Positions 1 to 8,537 of a stretch of DNA of 64,000 nt are shown piece after piece. Position numbers and translations under genes: made by a program. Position 1 is the stretch's first letter, and each line of letters opens with the position of its first letter. The notes beneath the pieces are model-generated. The model did no database searches and was not told where the DNA came from. It saw only the letters and a program-made list of their open reading frames with translations. The DNA comes from UBA4285 sp050944355 (GTDB lineage Bacteria; Bacillota; Clostridia; Lachnospirales; Lachnospiraceae), in the NCBI GenBank assembly GCA_050944355.1, contig JBMNQX010000005.1, forward strand, positions 111,137 to 175,136, read 5' to 3'.

Positions 1-746
1 ATCATACGAACCTGCGCGTACTGCTGCAGCGCGCTGATTACGTTGATAATAAGAAGGAAAAACATGGTCGGGGAGACACACGGAAGCGTGATATACCAAT
101 GCTTCTTGAAGAACCCGGCTCCTTCCAGCGCCGCGCTCTCGTAAAGATCTTTCGGAACCGACTGAAGAGCTGCCAGCAGGAAAATGTAGTTGATGCCGAC
201 ACGCATCCAGACCGTAACCATCTCAACAGAGAACAGAGCCCATTTCGGGTCCGTCAGCCATCCGATGTTCGTGTGCAGCACATAGTTCAGCGTGCCGACG
301 GTCGGGTGCAGGATGAATGTGAACATGGCCGCCGCAGCTGCCGCGGAAATCGCCATCGGCAGTGAATAAACAGTCCGGAAGAAACCTCTCCCCGGGAACT
401 TTTCATTGCTGATGATCGCCATGACAAAGCCCAGAAAAATTGAAAGGATGACCGTCACGATTGCAAAGCGGAACGTAATCCACATGCTGCTCCAGAATCC
501 GGAATCCGTGAAGACATCAATGTAGTTCTGCACGCCATTCCACATTGCGAAACTGCCTGTCGGAGTCGTAATGGAAAAGCTGAGTACAATCGTCTTGACA
601 AACGGATAAAACACAAACATAAAAAACAGAACCAACGCAGGGAGAAGGTACAGGTACGGCTCGATATAATAAAATACCGACTTCTTCCCTTTCTTCCCGA
701 CAGCCGCAGACTTAGCCTGCGGAGCCTTATCTTTCTTCTTTCCCAT
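1..746 (-). CDS. Sugar ABC transporter permease (MalF/UgpA type), 3' end cut off by the window
   Basis: About 248 residues are visible and the reading frame runs off the left edge. After a lysine-rich cytoplasmic N-terminus (residues 1-21) come a first membrane span containing FMFVFYPFVKTIVLSFS and further spans. The inner-membrane EAA loop is visible near residues 205-225 (YESAALEGAG followed by F..HW.ITLP), which is where such permeases contact the ATPase. The family forms the first of two membrane subunits of carbohydrate importers. The start is set by GAGGAGTG just before ATG 746. No solute-binding protein gene precedes it, so that gene and the second permease, if present, must lie further left. 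Substrate unknown. Confidence 0.85.
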   Translation of the reverse strand, partial: MGKKKDKAPQAKSAAVGKKGKKSVFYYIEPYLYLLPALVLFFMFVFYPFVKTIVLSFSITTPTGSFAMWNGVQNYIDVFTDSGFWSSMWITFRFAIVTVILSIFLGFVMAIISNEKFPGRGFFRTVYSLPMAISAAAAAAMFTFILHPTVGTLNYVLHTNIGWLTDPKWALFSVEMVTVWMRVGINYIFLLAALQSVPKDLYESAALEGAGFFKKHWYITLPCVSPTMFFLLIINVISALQQYAQVRM

Positions 747-858
747 AATCACTCCTCTTTCCCCGGATATATTGCGCAAAAAGGCCTGACCTTACCGCAT
801 TTTTCATGATAATCAGATCTTTCACGTTCCTCTTTTTGTGCATTTTTGTGATAATCGT

Positions 859-887
859 ATTATAGTATCTTTACGTTACTTTTACAA
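859..887 (-). promoter_or_regulatory. Promoter of the sugar ABC permease
   Basis: On the minus strand, -35 TTGTAA (882-887) and -10 TATAAT (859-864) are separated by 17 bases. Transcription would start near 852 and give a leader of about 100 bases. Confidence 0.5.
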
Positions 888-1059
888 TCACCTTCTGCAT
901 TTTTTCCTCAATGTCAGCATTTTGTAAAAGCACGGGCGGCGGCCTGTCCGCAGCCGTGAAGTATAGTAACAGTACTATGTAAAGCGCGTGCCATTATTCA
1001 TGTCAAATTTTGGTAAAATATTAAGATCACTGCGCACTTATCGGAAAAAACGCAAAAAA

Positions 1060-1104
1060 AGCTGCCGCCCCAGTTTATTTTTCCTGAGACAGCAGCTGTT
1101 TTTT
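1060..1104 (-). terminator. Terminator downstream of amt-PII
   Basis: AGCTGC (1060-1065) pairs with GCAGCT (1092-1097). A runs on the left and T runs on the right (1099-1104) mean it could act in both directions. It lies just after the amt stop codon. Confidence 0.6.
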
Positions 1105-1118
1105 CTTAATTAAAGATA

Positions 1119-2867
1119 TTACTCTACATCCTGCAGAGCCGCTTCGTTTTCTTCGCCGGTACGAACCTTTACGACGCGGGTCACGTTGTAGACGAAAATC
1201 TTGCCGTCGCCGATGTGGCCGGTGTACAGCGCCTTCTTGGCGGCGTCGATGACCGCGTCGACAGGGATCTTCGATACGACAACCTCAGCCTTGACCTTCG
1301 GGAGCAGCGTCGAGTCGACAACGACGCCTCTGTACTTTTCAGGCGTTCCTTTCTGAATACCGCAGCCCATGACCTGCGTCATCGTCATGCCGGTCACGCC
1401 GAGATCGTTCAGCGCTTTCTTCAGAGCGTCGAACTTCGAGAGCCGGCATATGATTGTCACCTTGTGCATGCCAGTGTCGTAGATCGTGCCGGTCGCGCCG
1501 TCCTCGCGCTTCACTTTGACGGCCGCATTCAGCTGCGCATCGCTCGCCTTGGAAGCGTCGTCCTCGCCGAGATCTGTGTTCTCGTTTACATCCATATAGG
1601 TCTGCGTGTTGTCGCTGATCGCGAAGCCGGCATACGCCGTCGGCAGGCCGTGCTCGTTGATGTCGAGGCCTTCGATTTCAATCTCAGGGGAAACTCTGAG
1701 CCCGACTGTCTTATCGATCAATGTAAAGGCAATGTACATGATGACCAGTTCGTACGCGGCTACCGATACAACGCCGAGCGCCTGAATCCCGAGCTGATGA
1801 AAACCGCCGCCGTAGAACAGTCCCGCACCGACGCCGTTGGTGCCGGTCGAGAAGAGACCGACGGCGATGGAGCCCCAGAGACCATTTACCATGTGAACGG
1901 AAACAGCGCCGACCGGGTCGTCGATTTTGGCCTTTTTGTCGAAGAATTCAACCGAGAGAACAACCAGGAATCCGGCGACAAGACCGATGAAAAATGCGCC
2001 GACCGGTGTCACGACGTCGCAGGGAGCCGTAATGGCCACGAGACCTGCGAGCGATGCGTTGAACGTCATGGATACATCCGGCTTGCCGTAGCGCACCCAT
2101 GTAAAGAGCATTGCGGTGAGCGTGGCGACGGCCGCGGACAGGTTGGTGTTGAAGCATACGAGCGACGCGAGATTCTGGGACTCCGTGGTGGAAAGGGCGA
2201 TTGTAGAGCCGCCGTTGAATCCGAACCAGCAGAACCAGAGGATGAAGACGCCGAGCGCCATCGATGTCATGTTGTGTCCGAGGATCGCGTGCGGCTTGCC
2301 TTCCTTGTCGTATTTGCCGATGCGGGGCCCGAGCATCTTCGCGCCGAGGCAGGCAATGATTCCGCCGACCATGTGAACACACGTCGAACCGGCGAAATCG
2401 TGGAAGCCGAGCTGTGAGAGCCAGCCGCCGCCCCAGATCCAGTGTCCGGATATCGGGTAGACGAAAAGAGAAATGACGGCGGAATAGATGCAGTACGCCT
2501 TGAAATTCGTCCGCTCGGCCATTGCGCCGGACACAATCGTCGCGGCCGTCGCGCAGAACACGGTCTGGAAGAATACATACGCCCAGATCGGCATGTTCAG
2601 GCCGAGGAACGAGTAGTCGCCGCGGATCAGCGGGTCAAAGCCGCCGATCAGGGCTCCCTGTCCATAGAACATGATGCCGAATCCGATCAGCCAGAAACAC
2701 GGTGTGCCGATGCAGAAGTCCATCAGGTTCTTCATCAGAATGTTGCCTGTGTTTTTTGCCCGCGTGAGTCCCGCTTCGCAGAGCGCAAAGCCGGCCTGCA
2801 TGAAGAATACCAGAAATCCTCCGATCAGGGTCCAGCCCACGTCCAGGCCGTTCGCCAGAATATCCAT
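1119..2867 (-). CDS. amt: Ammonium transporter fused to a C-terminal PII (GlnB-like) domain
   Basis: The 582-residue protein begins with an Amt channel (about residues 1-400, multiple membrane spans, Amt-typical GGFLVFFMQAGFALCEAG near the N-terminus). An acidic linker follows (about 415-467), then a complete PII domain (about 468-575). The PII part keeps the C-loop TGHIGDGKIFVY and RTGE, which bind ATP in the family, and a full-length T-loop with the YRG motif (Tyr512). The position matching the uridylylated Tyr51 of enteric PII is valine (about residue 517), so control by uridylylation is unlikely. Separate PII proteins normally plug Amt channels; here the regulator is covalently attached. 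Start supported by AAGGAGG eight bases before ATG. Transcription passes through an attenuator-like leader (2956-3041). Confidence 0.93.
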   Translation of the reverse strand: MDILANGLDVGWTLIGGFLVFFMQAGFALCEAGLTRAKNTGNILMKNLMDFCIGTPCFWLIGFGIMFYGQGALIGGFDPLIRGDYSFLGLNMPIWAYVFFQTVFCATAATIVSGAMAERTNFKAYCIYSAVISLFVYPISGHWIWGGGWLSQLGFHDFAGSTCVHMVGGIIACLGAKMLGPRIGKYDKEGKPHAILGHNMTSMALGVFILWFCWFGFNGGSTIALSTTESQNLASLVCFNTNLSAAVATLTAMLFTWVRYGKPDVSMTFNASLAGLVAITAPCDVVTPVGAFFIGLVAGFLVVLSVEFFDKKAKIDDPVGAVSVHMVNGLWGSIAVGLFSTGTNGVGAGLFYGGGFHQLGIQALGVVSVAAYELVIMYIAFTLIDKTVGLRVSPEIEIEGLDINEHGLPTAYAGFAISDNTQTYMDVNENTDLGEDDASKASDAQLNAAVKVKREDGATGTIYDTGMHKVTIICRLSKFDALKKALNDLGVTGMTMTQVMGCGIQKGTPEKYRGVVVDSTLLPKVKAEVVVSKIPVDAVIDAAKKALYTGHIGDGKIFVYNVTRVVKVRTGEENEAALQDVE

Positions 2868-2955
2868 ACAAATCCCTCCTTCTCAGCTGTCGTCTCCCGG
2901 CAGTCCGGTCCGCCGCCCTCAGGCGGACCTAAGCGCCGTGAGAAAATCTGTGAAC

Positions 2956-3041
2956 AAAAAAAGCGCCTTCCGGAGATTCCTCTCCGAAAAGCGCCTTTGC
3001 TTTGTGGTTATTAAAATAAAGCAAAAATTTGAAGCTGTCAA
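2956..3041 (-). promoter_or_regulatory. amt promoter followed by leader terminator hairpin (putative attenuator)
   Basis: Reading the minus strand: -35 TTGACA (3036-3041), 17-base spacer, -10 TATTTT (3013-3018). A 14-bp uninterrupted stem (2981-2994 with 2963-2976, four-base loop) then starts 19 bases after the -10 box and is followed by seven T (2956-2962). The amt start codon is about 90 bases further on. A strong intrinsic terminator so near the start of the leader implies that most transcripts stop unless something prevents folding. The same layout precedes gltB. It could instead simply end readthrough from the upstream gene, but it lies downstream of a near-consensus promoter. Confidence 0.6.
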
Positions 3042-3107
3042 TAGTAAAATGCGATTTTATTTAATTTTGTCAGTAGAGCAGGCGCTTATTTTATTAAATT
3101 AAGCTTC

Positions 3108-3668
3108 TCACGGGCAGACGGGATTTCTCGCCATGATTTCCCCGCCGTGTTTTTTGAGCCAGGCGTTCCATTTGTCATACTCCGGATATACGCGGCGCAC
3201 TTCCGCATAGAAAGCCTTCGAATGATTCATATACAGGCGGTGGCAGAGTTCGTGCACGACGACGGAGTCGACGACCGGGAGCGGCGTCAGCATCAGCAGG
3301 CAGTTGAAATTCAGATTGCCGGCCGCGCTGCAGCTGCCCCATCTCGTGGTCTGGTTCCGGATTGTGATCCGGTTAACGGTGACGCCCGCGATCGGCGCGT
3401 AGTGCCTGACTCGCTCCGGAATTACGGTTCTGGCCTGTTCAGCCAGTTTTTCCAGTTCTTCCGGCGTGAGTTTCGCTGCGCCTCCCGCCCGGCGCGCCGT
3501 TTCCTCTCTTTTCATGTTCCGGATGATCCAGTCGGTGTGATCCGACACGAAGCGGCGGATTTCCGCATTTGTCATGGTCTCGGGGACCCGGACGAGAATT
3601 TTTGCGTTTTTTATCTGTATGGCCGCAGTGCGCCGGGCGCTGCGGATCACGGTGTACCGGTACTGCAT
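3108..3668 (-). CDS. YgjP-family (DUF45) zinc metallopeptidase-like protein
   Basis: The 186-residue protein carries the family signature VVHELCHRLYMNHSKAF near residue 130. HELCH is the HExxH zinc and catalytic motif, and a third ligand is expected in the following helix (EVRRVYPEY region). The conserved TRWGSCSAAGNLNFN segment precedes it. These SprT/M48-like proteins are soluble and of poorly known substrate. The gene starts nine bases after the stop of the upstream membrane protein, with GAGGTG before ATG, so the two are probably co-transcribed. The catalytic residues are intact. Confidence 0.85.
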   Translation of the reverse strand: MQYRYTVIRSARRTAAIQIKNAKILVRVPETMTNAEIRRFVSDHTDWIIRNMKREETARRAGGAAKLTPEELEKLAEQARTVIPERVRHYAPIAGVTVNRITIRNQTTRWGSCSAAGNLNFNCLLMLTPLPVVDSVVVHELCHRLYMNHSKAFYAEVRRVYPEYDKWNAWLKKHGGEIMARNPVCP

Positions 3669-3677
3669 CCTGTCACC

Positions 3678-5483
3678 TCAGTACATCGCCCGGTAGTCGG
3701 ACACGTTGATCCCGTACCAGAGGAATGACATCTCGCCGTCTTCGTAATAGGCTGTCGAGAAAAAAGCGCCTGTCCATATTCCGTCCGGCGTCTCGCTCAT
3801 CGGGAAATTCAGATTGTAGAACGTTGTCTGATCCTGTTCATCCTTCTGGTAACTTCCGCCTTCCTGCTGCTGATAGTCCGCCATCAGCTCTTCTATATCC
3901 GACTGCTGTGTGCCGATATGATAGCCCCCTGACACCACCACGCCAGCCGAAAGGTACTGAAAATCTGTGACGGATGTGACCGCGCAGTCTCTGGCAGCAG
4001 CCGTCTCCGAGGTCGAAAGATTCATGATATCCACATTGAGTTCCTGCCCCTCGGAATTGCTGAGGATGGCAAACGTCATTTCCTGCGGATCCAGCTGTGT
4101 GTCCTCCGTGGTATCTGTTCCGCCGTCATCCCCGGCGAGGAACACCCATCCGTCATTCAGCAGTTCGTTCATCGGGATCGGGAACTGATAGATCACACCG
4201 TTTATCTGCGCGCGCGCATCCAGGATGTCATCGCCCAGATCCTGCGGCTTTGTGTAGGGATTTGCTTCCGTCGTGCCGTCCGGTCTGAGCTGCTTCTGTT
4301 TTTCCTCACGCAGTTCTGTGTCCGACAAAGACTGCGCCTGTGTGGTTTCGGCCGCTCCTGCTGTTGTGGTCTTCAGGGTGGCCGTCGTCTGATTTTCGGT
4401 CGCGGACGCGTCGACGCTGGTTTCCGTCTCAGGCACGGCCGTCTCTGTCTCAGACGCCGTTGTTTCCAGATAATATCTGTCCGCCCTCTCTGCCCAGGCG
4501 CTTTTGACGGCAGCAATGCCGAATGCGGCGGCGATCACAATGAGCGGCACCACGATTCCAAACGCCACGATCACGCCTTTGCCCGGTATCTTCTGCCTGG
4601 CAGCTCTCGAAATCCTTTTCTCTGTCTTTTTCCGATTTCTGCGGTAAGAGCTGGAAAGATTCGTTTCATTCTTCAGGTCAACCGGGATACCATTGATGAT
4701 GACCACCGAAGAACCTGGCATTCTCGTCTCCTGCCGCGCGGATTGTGAGGTAAAATCCGCGGACGGCGCGCGCTCACCGGACTGCATGCCCGCCTCCGCC
4801 GCCTGCCGTCCGGCGGACAGTGCCGCATAGGATAGCGCCGCCATGACAAGAATCAGCAAGGCGCCTGCCGCTGCCAGCCCGACAAACGCGTGATACTGTT
4901 CTTTCATAATGTAATCGGGGATCTTCTCAATCGTGCGGATGACAGTCCCGCTCAAGTCGAATGACAGCTTGTGCCGGTCTTTCCAATATTCGCTCTGAAA
5001 CAGAGAAGTGATGATGTTGTTCGCCTGGGCGTCGATCACACTTTCCGCGTCTTTTCCGACATACAGCACCATCTTTGTGTCATCGTTCTCGGAATCCTCA
5101 GACCGGAAGACTCCGATCACCACATGCCCCTCGTCCTGGAAGTGTTCCCAGTAGACGCCGCGCAGATACTCCTGAAACATTTTTTCCGTTTTAATCGAAA
5201 AATTTCCCTCGCTTGTCAGCACGAGATATGGCTGTACACCGGTCTCTTCATAGAACTTCTTCAGACTCTGAGTCAGTTCCGCCGGGCCGGTTTCGCCTTC
5301 GATAACCTGAATGTCATCCTCGTACCACTCAGAACTCTCCGTGCAGAGCGACGCGTCGAGCTTCTGCCGTTCTTTTCGGTTATACGGTACAGAGTACAGC
5401 GCGAATACCTGAAAAAACGGCAGCAGAACAATCAGATCGATGCAAAGCAGCAGTGTAAAAATAACGATTTGTCTCTTTTTCAT
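3678..5483 (-). CDS. Uncharacterised membrane protein with three hydrophobic segments
   Basis: 601 residues, family not recognised with certainty. A first membrane span lies at residues 5-30. An extracytoplasmic region of about 170 residues with a loose resemblance to TPM/YgcG domains follows (VQPYLVLTSEGNFS, then VVIGVFRSED). A second span is near 205-225, a basic cytoplasmic stretch near 280-300, and a third span near 303-325. A Thr/Ser-rich low-complexity linker (about 340-395, many TET and TTA steps) then leads to a C-terminal globular domain beginning around DILDARAQINGVIYQFPIP. The low-complexity linker suggests a wall-spanning surface protein. Likely co-transcribed with the YgjP-like gene. 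Confidence 0.6.
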   Translation of the reverse strand: MKKRQIVIFTLLLCIDLIVLLPFFQVFALYSVPYNRKERQKLDASLCTESSEWYEDDIQVIEGETGPAELTQSLKKFYEETGVQPYLVLTSEGNFSIKTEKMFQEYLRGVYWEHFQDEGHVVIGVFRSEDSENDDTKMVLYVGKDAESVIDAQANNIITSLFQSEYWKDRHKLSFDLSGTVIRTIEKIPDYIMKEQYHAFVGLAAAGALLILVMAALSYAALSAGRQAAEAGMQSGERAPSADFTSQSARQETRMPGSSVVIINGIPVDLKNETNLSSSYRRNRKKTEKRISRAARQKIPGKGVIVAFGIVVPLIVIAAAFGIAAVKSAWAERADRYYLETTASETETAVPETETSVDASATENQTTATLKTTTAGAAETTQAQSLSDTELREEKQKQLRPDGTTEANPYTKPQDLGDDILDARAQINGVIYQFPIPMNELLNDGWVFLAGDDGGTDTTEDTQLDPQEMTFAILSNSEGQELNVDIMNLSTSETAAARDCAVTSVTDFQYLSAGVVVSGGYHIGTQQSDIEELMADYQQQEGGSYQKDEQDQTTFYNLNFPMSETPDGIWTGAFFSTAYYEDGEMSFLWYGINVSDYRAMY

Positions 5484-5635
5484 GGCTGCCGAATTTCCCT
5501 CCCAAATTCATAACCGTCAGCCTGCTATATATAATATTACAGCAAATTCATGACAAATTTGCCGTTTTACCTAAATTTGATGTCCTGAAAAAAATGCCGC
5601 GGGAATAGCAGACCGTCGAATCCCTTCCGCCCCGA

Positions 5636-5676
5636 CAAAAAAGACGGCGGCAGGAACCATTTGTCCTGCCGTCGTC
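5636..5676 (-). terminator. Terminator downstream of uxaB
   Basis: GACGGCGGCAGGA (5643-5655) pairs with TCCTGCCGTCGTC (5664-5676). On the minus strand the stem is followed by six T. It lies about 55 bases past the uxaB stop. Its loop contains the over-represented word CATTTGTC. Confidence 0.8.
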
Positions 5677-5731
5677 CACTGAGTGTATCTGTCTGTTTAA
5701 GCCGCGGTTTTATACCCGCGCGTCCGCCGCC

Positions 5732-7225
5732 TTACAGCACTGATGCGTAAGCGGCTTTGGCACCGTCTTTGCGGATCTTCTCGAGATCTGCGTACACCTT
5801 GTCCTCAAGGCCCGCAACCTTCGTGAGATCCTCGTCCCACATCTGGGTGTTGGACAGAACGTCTTTAACGAGAGTCTTGTCGTCGGCGTCCCTGTGATCC
5901 CAGTAGAAGTCGAGCGCCCAGGCGTCATCCTGGATCTTGTACTCGTTGCCTGCCGGGCGCTTTGCGATGAGACCATCGGCCTCACGGCGCTGCAGATCAG
6001 TTGAATAGAACGCGATGTACGCGGCGAAGCCCATGCAGAGAGCCTCCGGGAGCTTGCCGAACTTCTCGTTGTACTCGAGCAGCGACGGAAGATCTCTCGC
6101 CTTCCACTTCGAGGTGGAGTTCAGGGAAATGCTCATCAGCTGATGATCCACGAACGGGTTGTTGAAGCGATCGGTCACAGCCGCGGCGAAATTCTCGCAG
6201 TCCTGTCTGTCGAGCGGCAGAATCGGAATGACTTCGCTGAGAAGTTTATTCATAAAGCCGTGAATCGTCTCGTCGTGCATGCAGTCGCGGACGATGTCAA
6301 ATCCCGCGAGATACGCGCCGAGAACGAAGCCGGTGTGAGCGCCGTTCAGGATTCTCACCTTTCTCTTCTTGTACGGAGCGACTTCCGGAACGACGTGAAC
6401 ATTGAGGCCCGCCTTCTTGAACGGAAGCTTGTCCTCCAGAGCCGCCGGGCCCTCGATGTACCACACGCCGAATACCTCGCCGATATCCTTGAGATCATCG
6501 AGATACCCGTTATCCCTGTCCATCTGCTCTGCCATGGCGGCGTCTCTGACACGGCCCGGAACAATGCGGTCAACGAGCGTCGAGCAGAAGAGGCAGTCGT
6601 CGGTGATGTACTTCTTGAAGTCCTCTCCGTAGCCCCAGTCGTCAGCGTGCTTTAACACGTCCTTCTTGAGTTCCTGGCCGTTCGCGTCGATCAGTTCGCA
6701 GGAAAGGAACGTGATGCCCGGTTTGCCGGCCTTGAATCTCTTGTACAGAAGTACCGTCACTTTCGCCGGGAACGATGTCGGCGGCATCTGATCCGGCGTG
6801 CAGGACGGATCATAGGTGATGCCGGCTTCCGTCGTGTTGGACGCCATATACTCCAGATCGTCGGATACCGCAATTTCCTCGATCTTCTTCCAGTCTTCCG
6901 GATCGTACGGATTGTAGCATGCGTCAACAGAAGAAATCACGCGCTTTCTGTCAACCTTCTCGCCGTTCTCCGTGCCGCGCAGATACAGCGTGTACAGACC
7001 TTCCTGCGCATTGATGATCTTCGTGAGGCCGCGGTCGATCGGCTGTACCAGAGCGACCTTGCCGTTCCAGCCGACTTTCTCGTTGGCCATATCGAACCAG
7101 TAGTCGACAAACGCGCGAAGGAAATTGCCCTCACCGAACTGCAGAACCTTCACCGGGGCGCCTTTTTCAAGAACATAGCCCTTGTAGCCGCTCTCTTTCA
7201 GCACCTTGTAGTTTAATTTCTCCAT
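5732..7225 (-). CDS. uxaB: Tagaturonate reductase (altronate oxidoreductase)
   Basis: A 497-residue member of the mannitol-dehydrogenase superfamily. UxaB interconverts D-tagaturonate and D-altronate with NAD(H) in galacturonate breakdown. Visible features are the Rossmann start KVLQFGEGNFLRAFVDYW, a middle SCELIDANGQELKK segment, and the domain-2 signature RILNGAHTGFVLGAYLAG near residue 315, with the conserved lysine just before it. I chose ATG 7225 because GGGAAGGGAG lies just before it; a longer frame to 7276 lacks a good ribosome site. The divergent MFS gene and a cre-like site in between suggest catabolite control. Other members of the superfamily (mannonate or fructuronate reductase) are possible but fit less well. 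Confidence 0.85.
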   Translation of the reverse strand: MEKLNYKVLKESGYKGYVLEKGAPVKVLQFGEGNFLRAFVDYWFDMANEKVGWNGKVALVQPIDRGLTKIINAQEGLYTLYLRGTENGEKVDRKRVISSVDACYNPYDPEDWKKIEEIAVSDDLEYMASNTTEAGITYDPSCTPDQMPPTSFPAKVTVLLYKRFKAGKPGITFLSCELIDANGQELKKDVLKHADDWGYGEDFKKYITDDCLFCSTLVDRIVPGRVRDAAMAEQMDRDNGYLDDLKDIGEVFGVWYIEGPAALEDKLPFKKAGLNVHVVPEVAPYKKRKVRILNGAHTGFVLGAYLAGFDIVRDCMHDETIHGFMNKLLSEVIPILPLDRQDCENFAAAVTDRFNNPFVDHQLMSISLNSTSKWKARDLPSLLEYNEKFGKLPEALCMGFAAYIAFYSTDLQRREADGLIAKRPAGNEYKIQDDAWALDFYWDHRDADDKTLVKDVLSNTQMWDEDLTKVAGLEDKVYADLEKIRKDGAKAAYASVL

Positions 7226-7302
7226 ACCAGAGACTCCCTTCCCGAACTGATTTTTCTTATTTTTTTCAGGCCTCATTTTCCGCTTGCCAGCCTGTTTCGA
7301 AT

Positions 7303-7358
7303 ATTATACCATTGAACTTATGAAAGTGCTTACATTTTATTGTTTCCTGTGATAAATT
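7303..7358. promoter_or_regulatory. Divergent promoters of uxaB and MFS gene with a cre-like site
   Basis: For uxaB (minus strand) there is an extended -10, TGG-TATAAT, with TATAAT at 7303-7308. For the MFS gene (plus strand), TTACAT (7330-7335) and TAAATT (7353-7358) are 17 bases apart. Between them TGAAAGTGCTTACA (7321-7334) matches the CcpA cre pattern TGWAARCGNTWWCA at all but one position, and it covers the -35 region of both promoters. This suggests carbon-catabolite repression of both genes. Confidence 0.5.
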
Positions 7359-7379
7359 TTCTGAAAAGAAGGTAAAACA

Positions 7380-8537
7380 ATGAAATCTGCAAAATATAAC
7401 AAACGCTATTACAGAACCGGCATGCTCTGTTTCTTTCTGAGCGGGATCGGCGCCATCTCAGCCGGTATTATCGTCAGCCTTCTGCGCGACCGCTACGATT
7501 TCAACTACAGTTTTACGGGAACACTCGTCTCGGCGATGAGCGTCGGCAACATGATCGCGCTCCTCATCTCCGGCCTGCTCCCGGATTTCATCGGCGAGAA
7601 GGCGACCACTCTGATCCTCTGCAGCGGATATGCCATCGGTTACTGCCTTATGGCGTTCACCGGAAACCCGGCGCTACTGCTGTTCGCCTTTCTGATCGCC
7701 GGAATCGCCAAGGGATGCGCGGCCAACAAATGCACGATCCTCGCCGGAAACAACACCGACGACAGGCCCCGCGCCATGAACCTCATGAATGCCTGGTTCG
7801 CGCTGGGCGCTCTGCTCTGCCCGTTTCTCGTCTCATTTACCGAAGGGTTCGGCTTCTCGGTTCCGATGCTCGCGGTCGGCGCCGCGGGGCTTATCATGTG
7901 GTTTCTGTTTCTTACCGCAGGACTCCCGGGACGCCCTTCCGGGGAAAATGCCGCCCGGGAAAAGACCGATTACTCGTTTTTGAAATCGCCGGTATTCTGG
8001 ATCCTGACGTTCCTTCTGTTCTGCCAGAACGGCGCCGAGTACACCGTCAACGGCTGGCTCGTAACATATTACAAGAATGAAGGAATCATGGCCGGCACGC
8101 TGGCCACCTACTCTGTCACGATTCAGTGGGTGTTCACCCTGGCCGCGAGGCTCTTTCTGGCCAACTGCGTCAAAATCAAAAATACGTTCCGCGCTCTTTC
8201 CTTCATGGGCGTCGGACTCACCGCGATGTATATCGTCCTGATCCGCATGACAGCGACCGTTCCGGCCGTCATCGCCCTCGGCCTGTTCTCGATGTGCATC
8301 GCCGGCGTGTACCCGATGGCTGTCGCGAGCGTCGGAAAAATGATGAGCTCCGCGAGTGTCGGCGTTCTCCTCTCGATCGCCGGTCTCGGCGGCATCATCT
8401 TTCCGTGGTTCGTCGGCGTCGTGGCCGACAGCACGACCCTGCGCACCGGCATGGCCGTCAACATCATCCCGTGCGTCGGGATTCTCGTTCTCTCGCTGGT
8501 GATGCTGCGCATCACGAAGAAGCAGGAGGCCGCATGA
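7380..8537 (+). CDS. MFS transporter (FucP/FHS-like)
   Basis: The 385-residue protein has about 12 hydrophobic segments. The first span is GMLCFFLSGIGAISAGIIVS, followed by RDRYDF and a short loop after the second span (LLPDFIGEKATT), typical of the major facilitator superfamily. The overall pattern resembles fucose/sugar-proton symporters, but the substrate cannot be read from sequence. Being divergent from uxaB and convergent with an AraC-type regulator, a sugar or uronate is a reasonable guess. AAGAAGG precedes ATG 7380. The last 26 bases overlap the 3' end of the araC-type gene on the other strand. Confidence 0.8.
   Translation: MKSAKYNKRYYRTGMLCFFLSGIGAISAGIIVSLLRDRYDFNYSFTGTLVSAMSVGNMIALLISGLLPDFIGEKATTLILCSGYAIGYCLMAFTGNPALLLFAFLIAGIAKGCAANKCTILAGNNTDDRPRAMNLMNAWFALGALLCPFLVSFTEGFGFSVPMLAVGAAGLIMWFLFLTAGLPGRPSGENAAREKTDYSFLKSPVFWILTFLLFCQNGAEYTVNGWLVTYYKNEGIMAGTLATYSVTIQWVFTLAARLFLANCVKIKNTFRALSFMGVGLTAMYIVLIRMTATVPAVIALGLFSMCIAGVYPMAVASVGKMMSSASVGVLLSIAGLGGIIFPWFVGVVADSTTLRTGMAVNIIPCVGILVLSLVMLRITKKQEAA

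Larger units (their letters stand above)
747..1118. other. Intergenic region between sugar permease and amt
   Basis: No gene is seen here. It holds the permease promoter, the amt terminator and a perfect inverted repeat ATAGTA-ACAG-TACTAT at 963-978. The repeat lies about 75 bases upstream of the permease -35 box and could be a regulator site; this is inference from symmetry only. Confidence 0.5.

Noticed and set aside
1215..2417. A 400-codon plus-strand open frame
   Set aside because: Antisense to amt-PII; no recognisable domain or ribosome site.
2868..3107. A T-box or known riboswitch upstream of amt
   Set aside because: The leader is too short and has no T-box sequence or aptamer-like multi-helix arrangement; only the terminator hairpin is evident.
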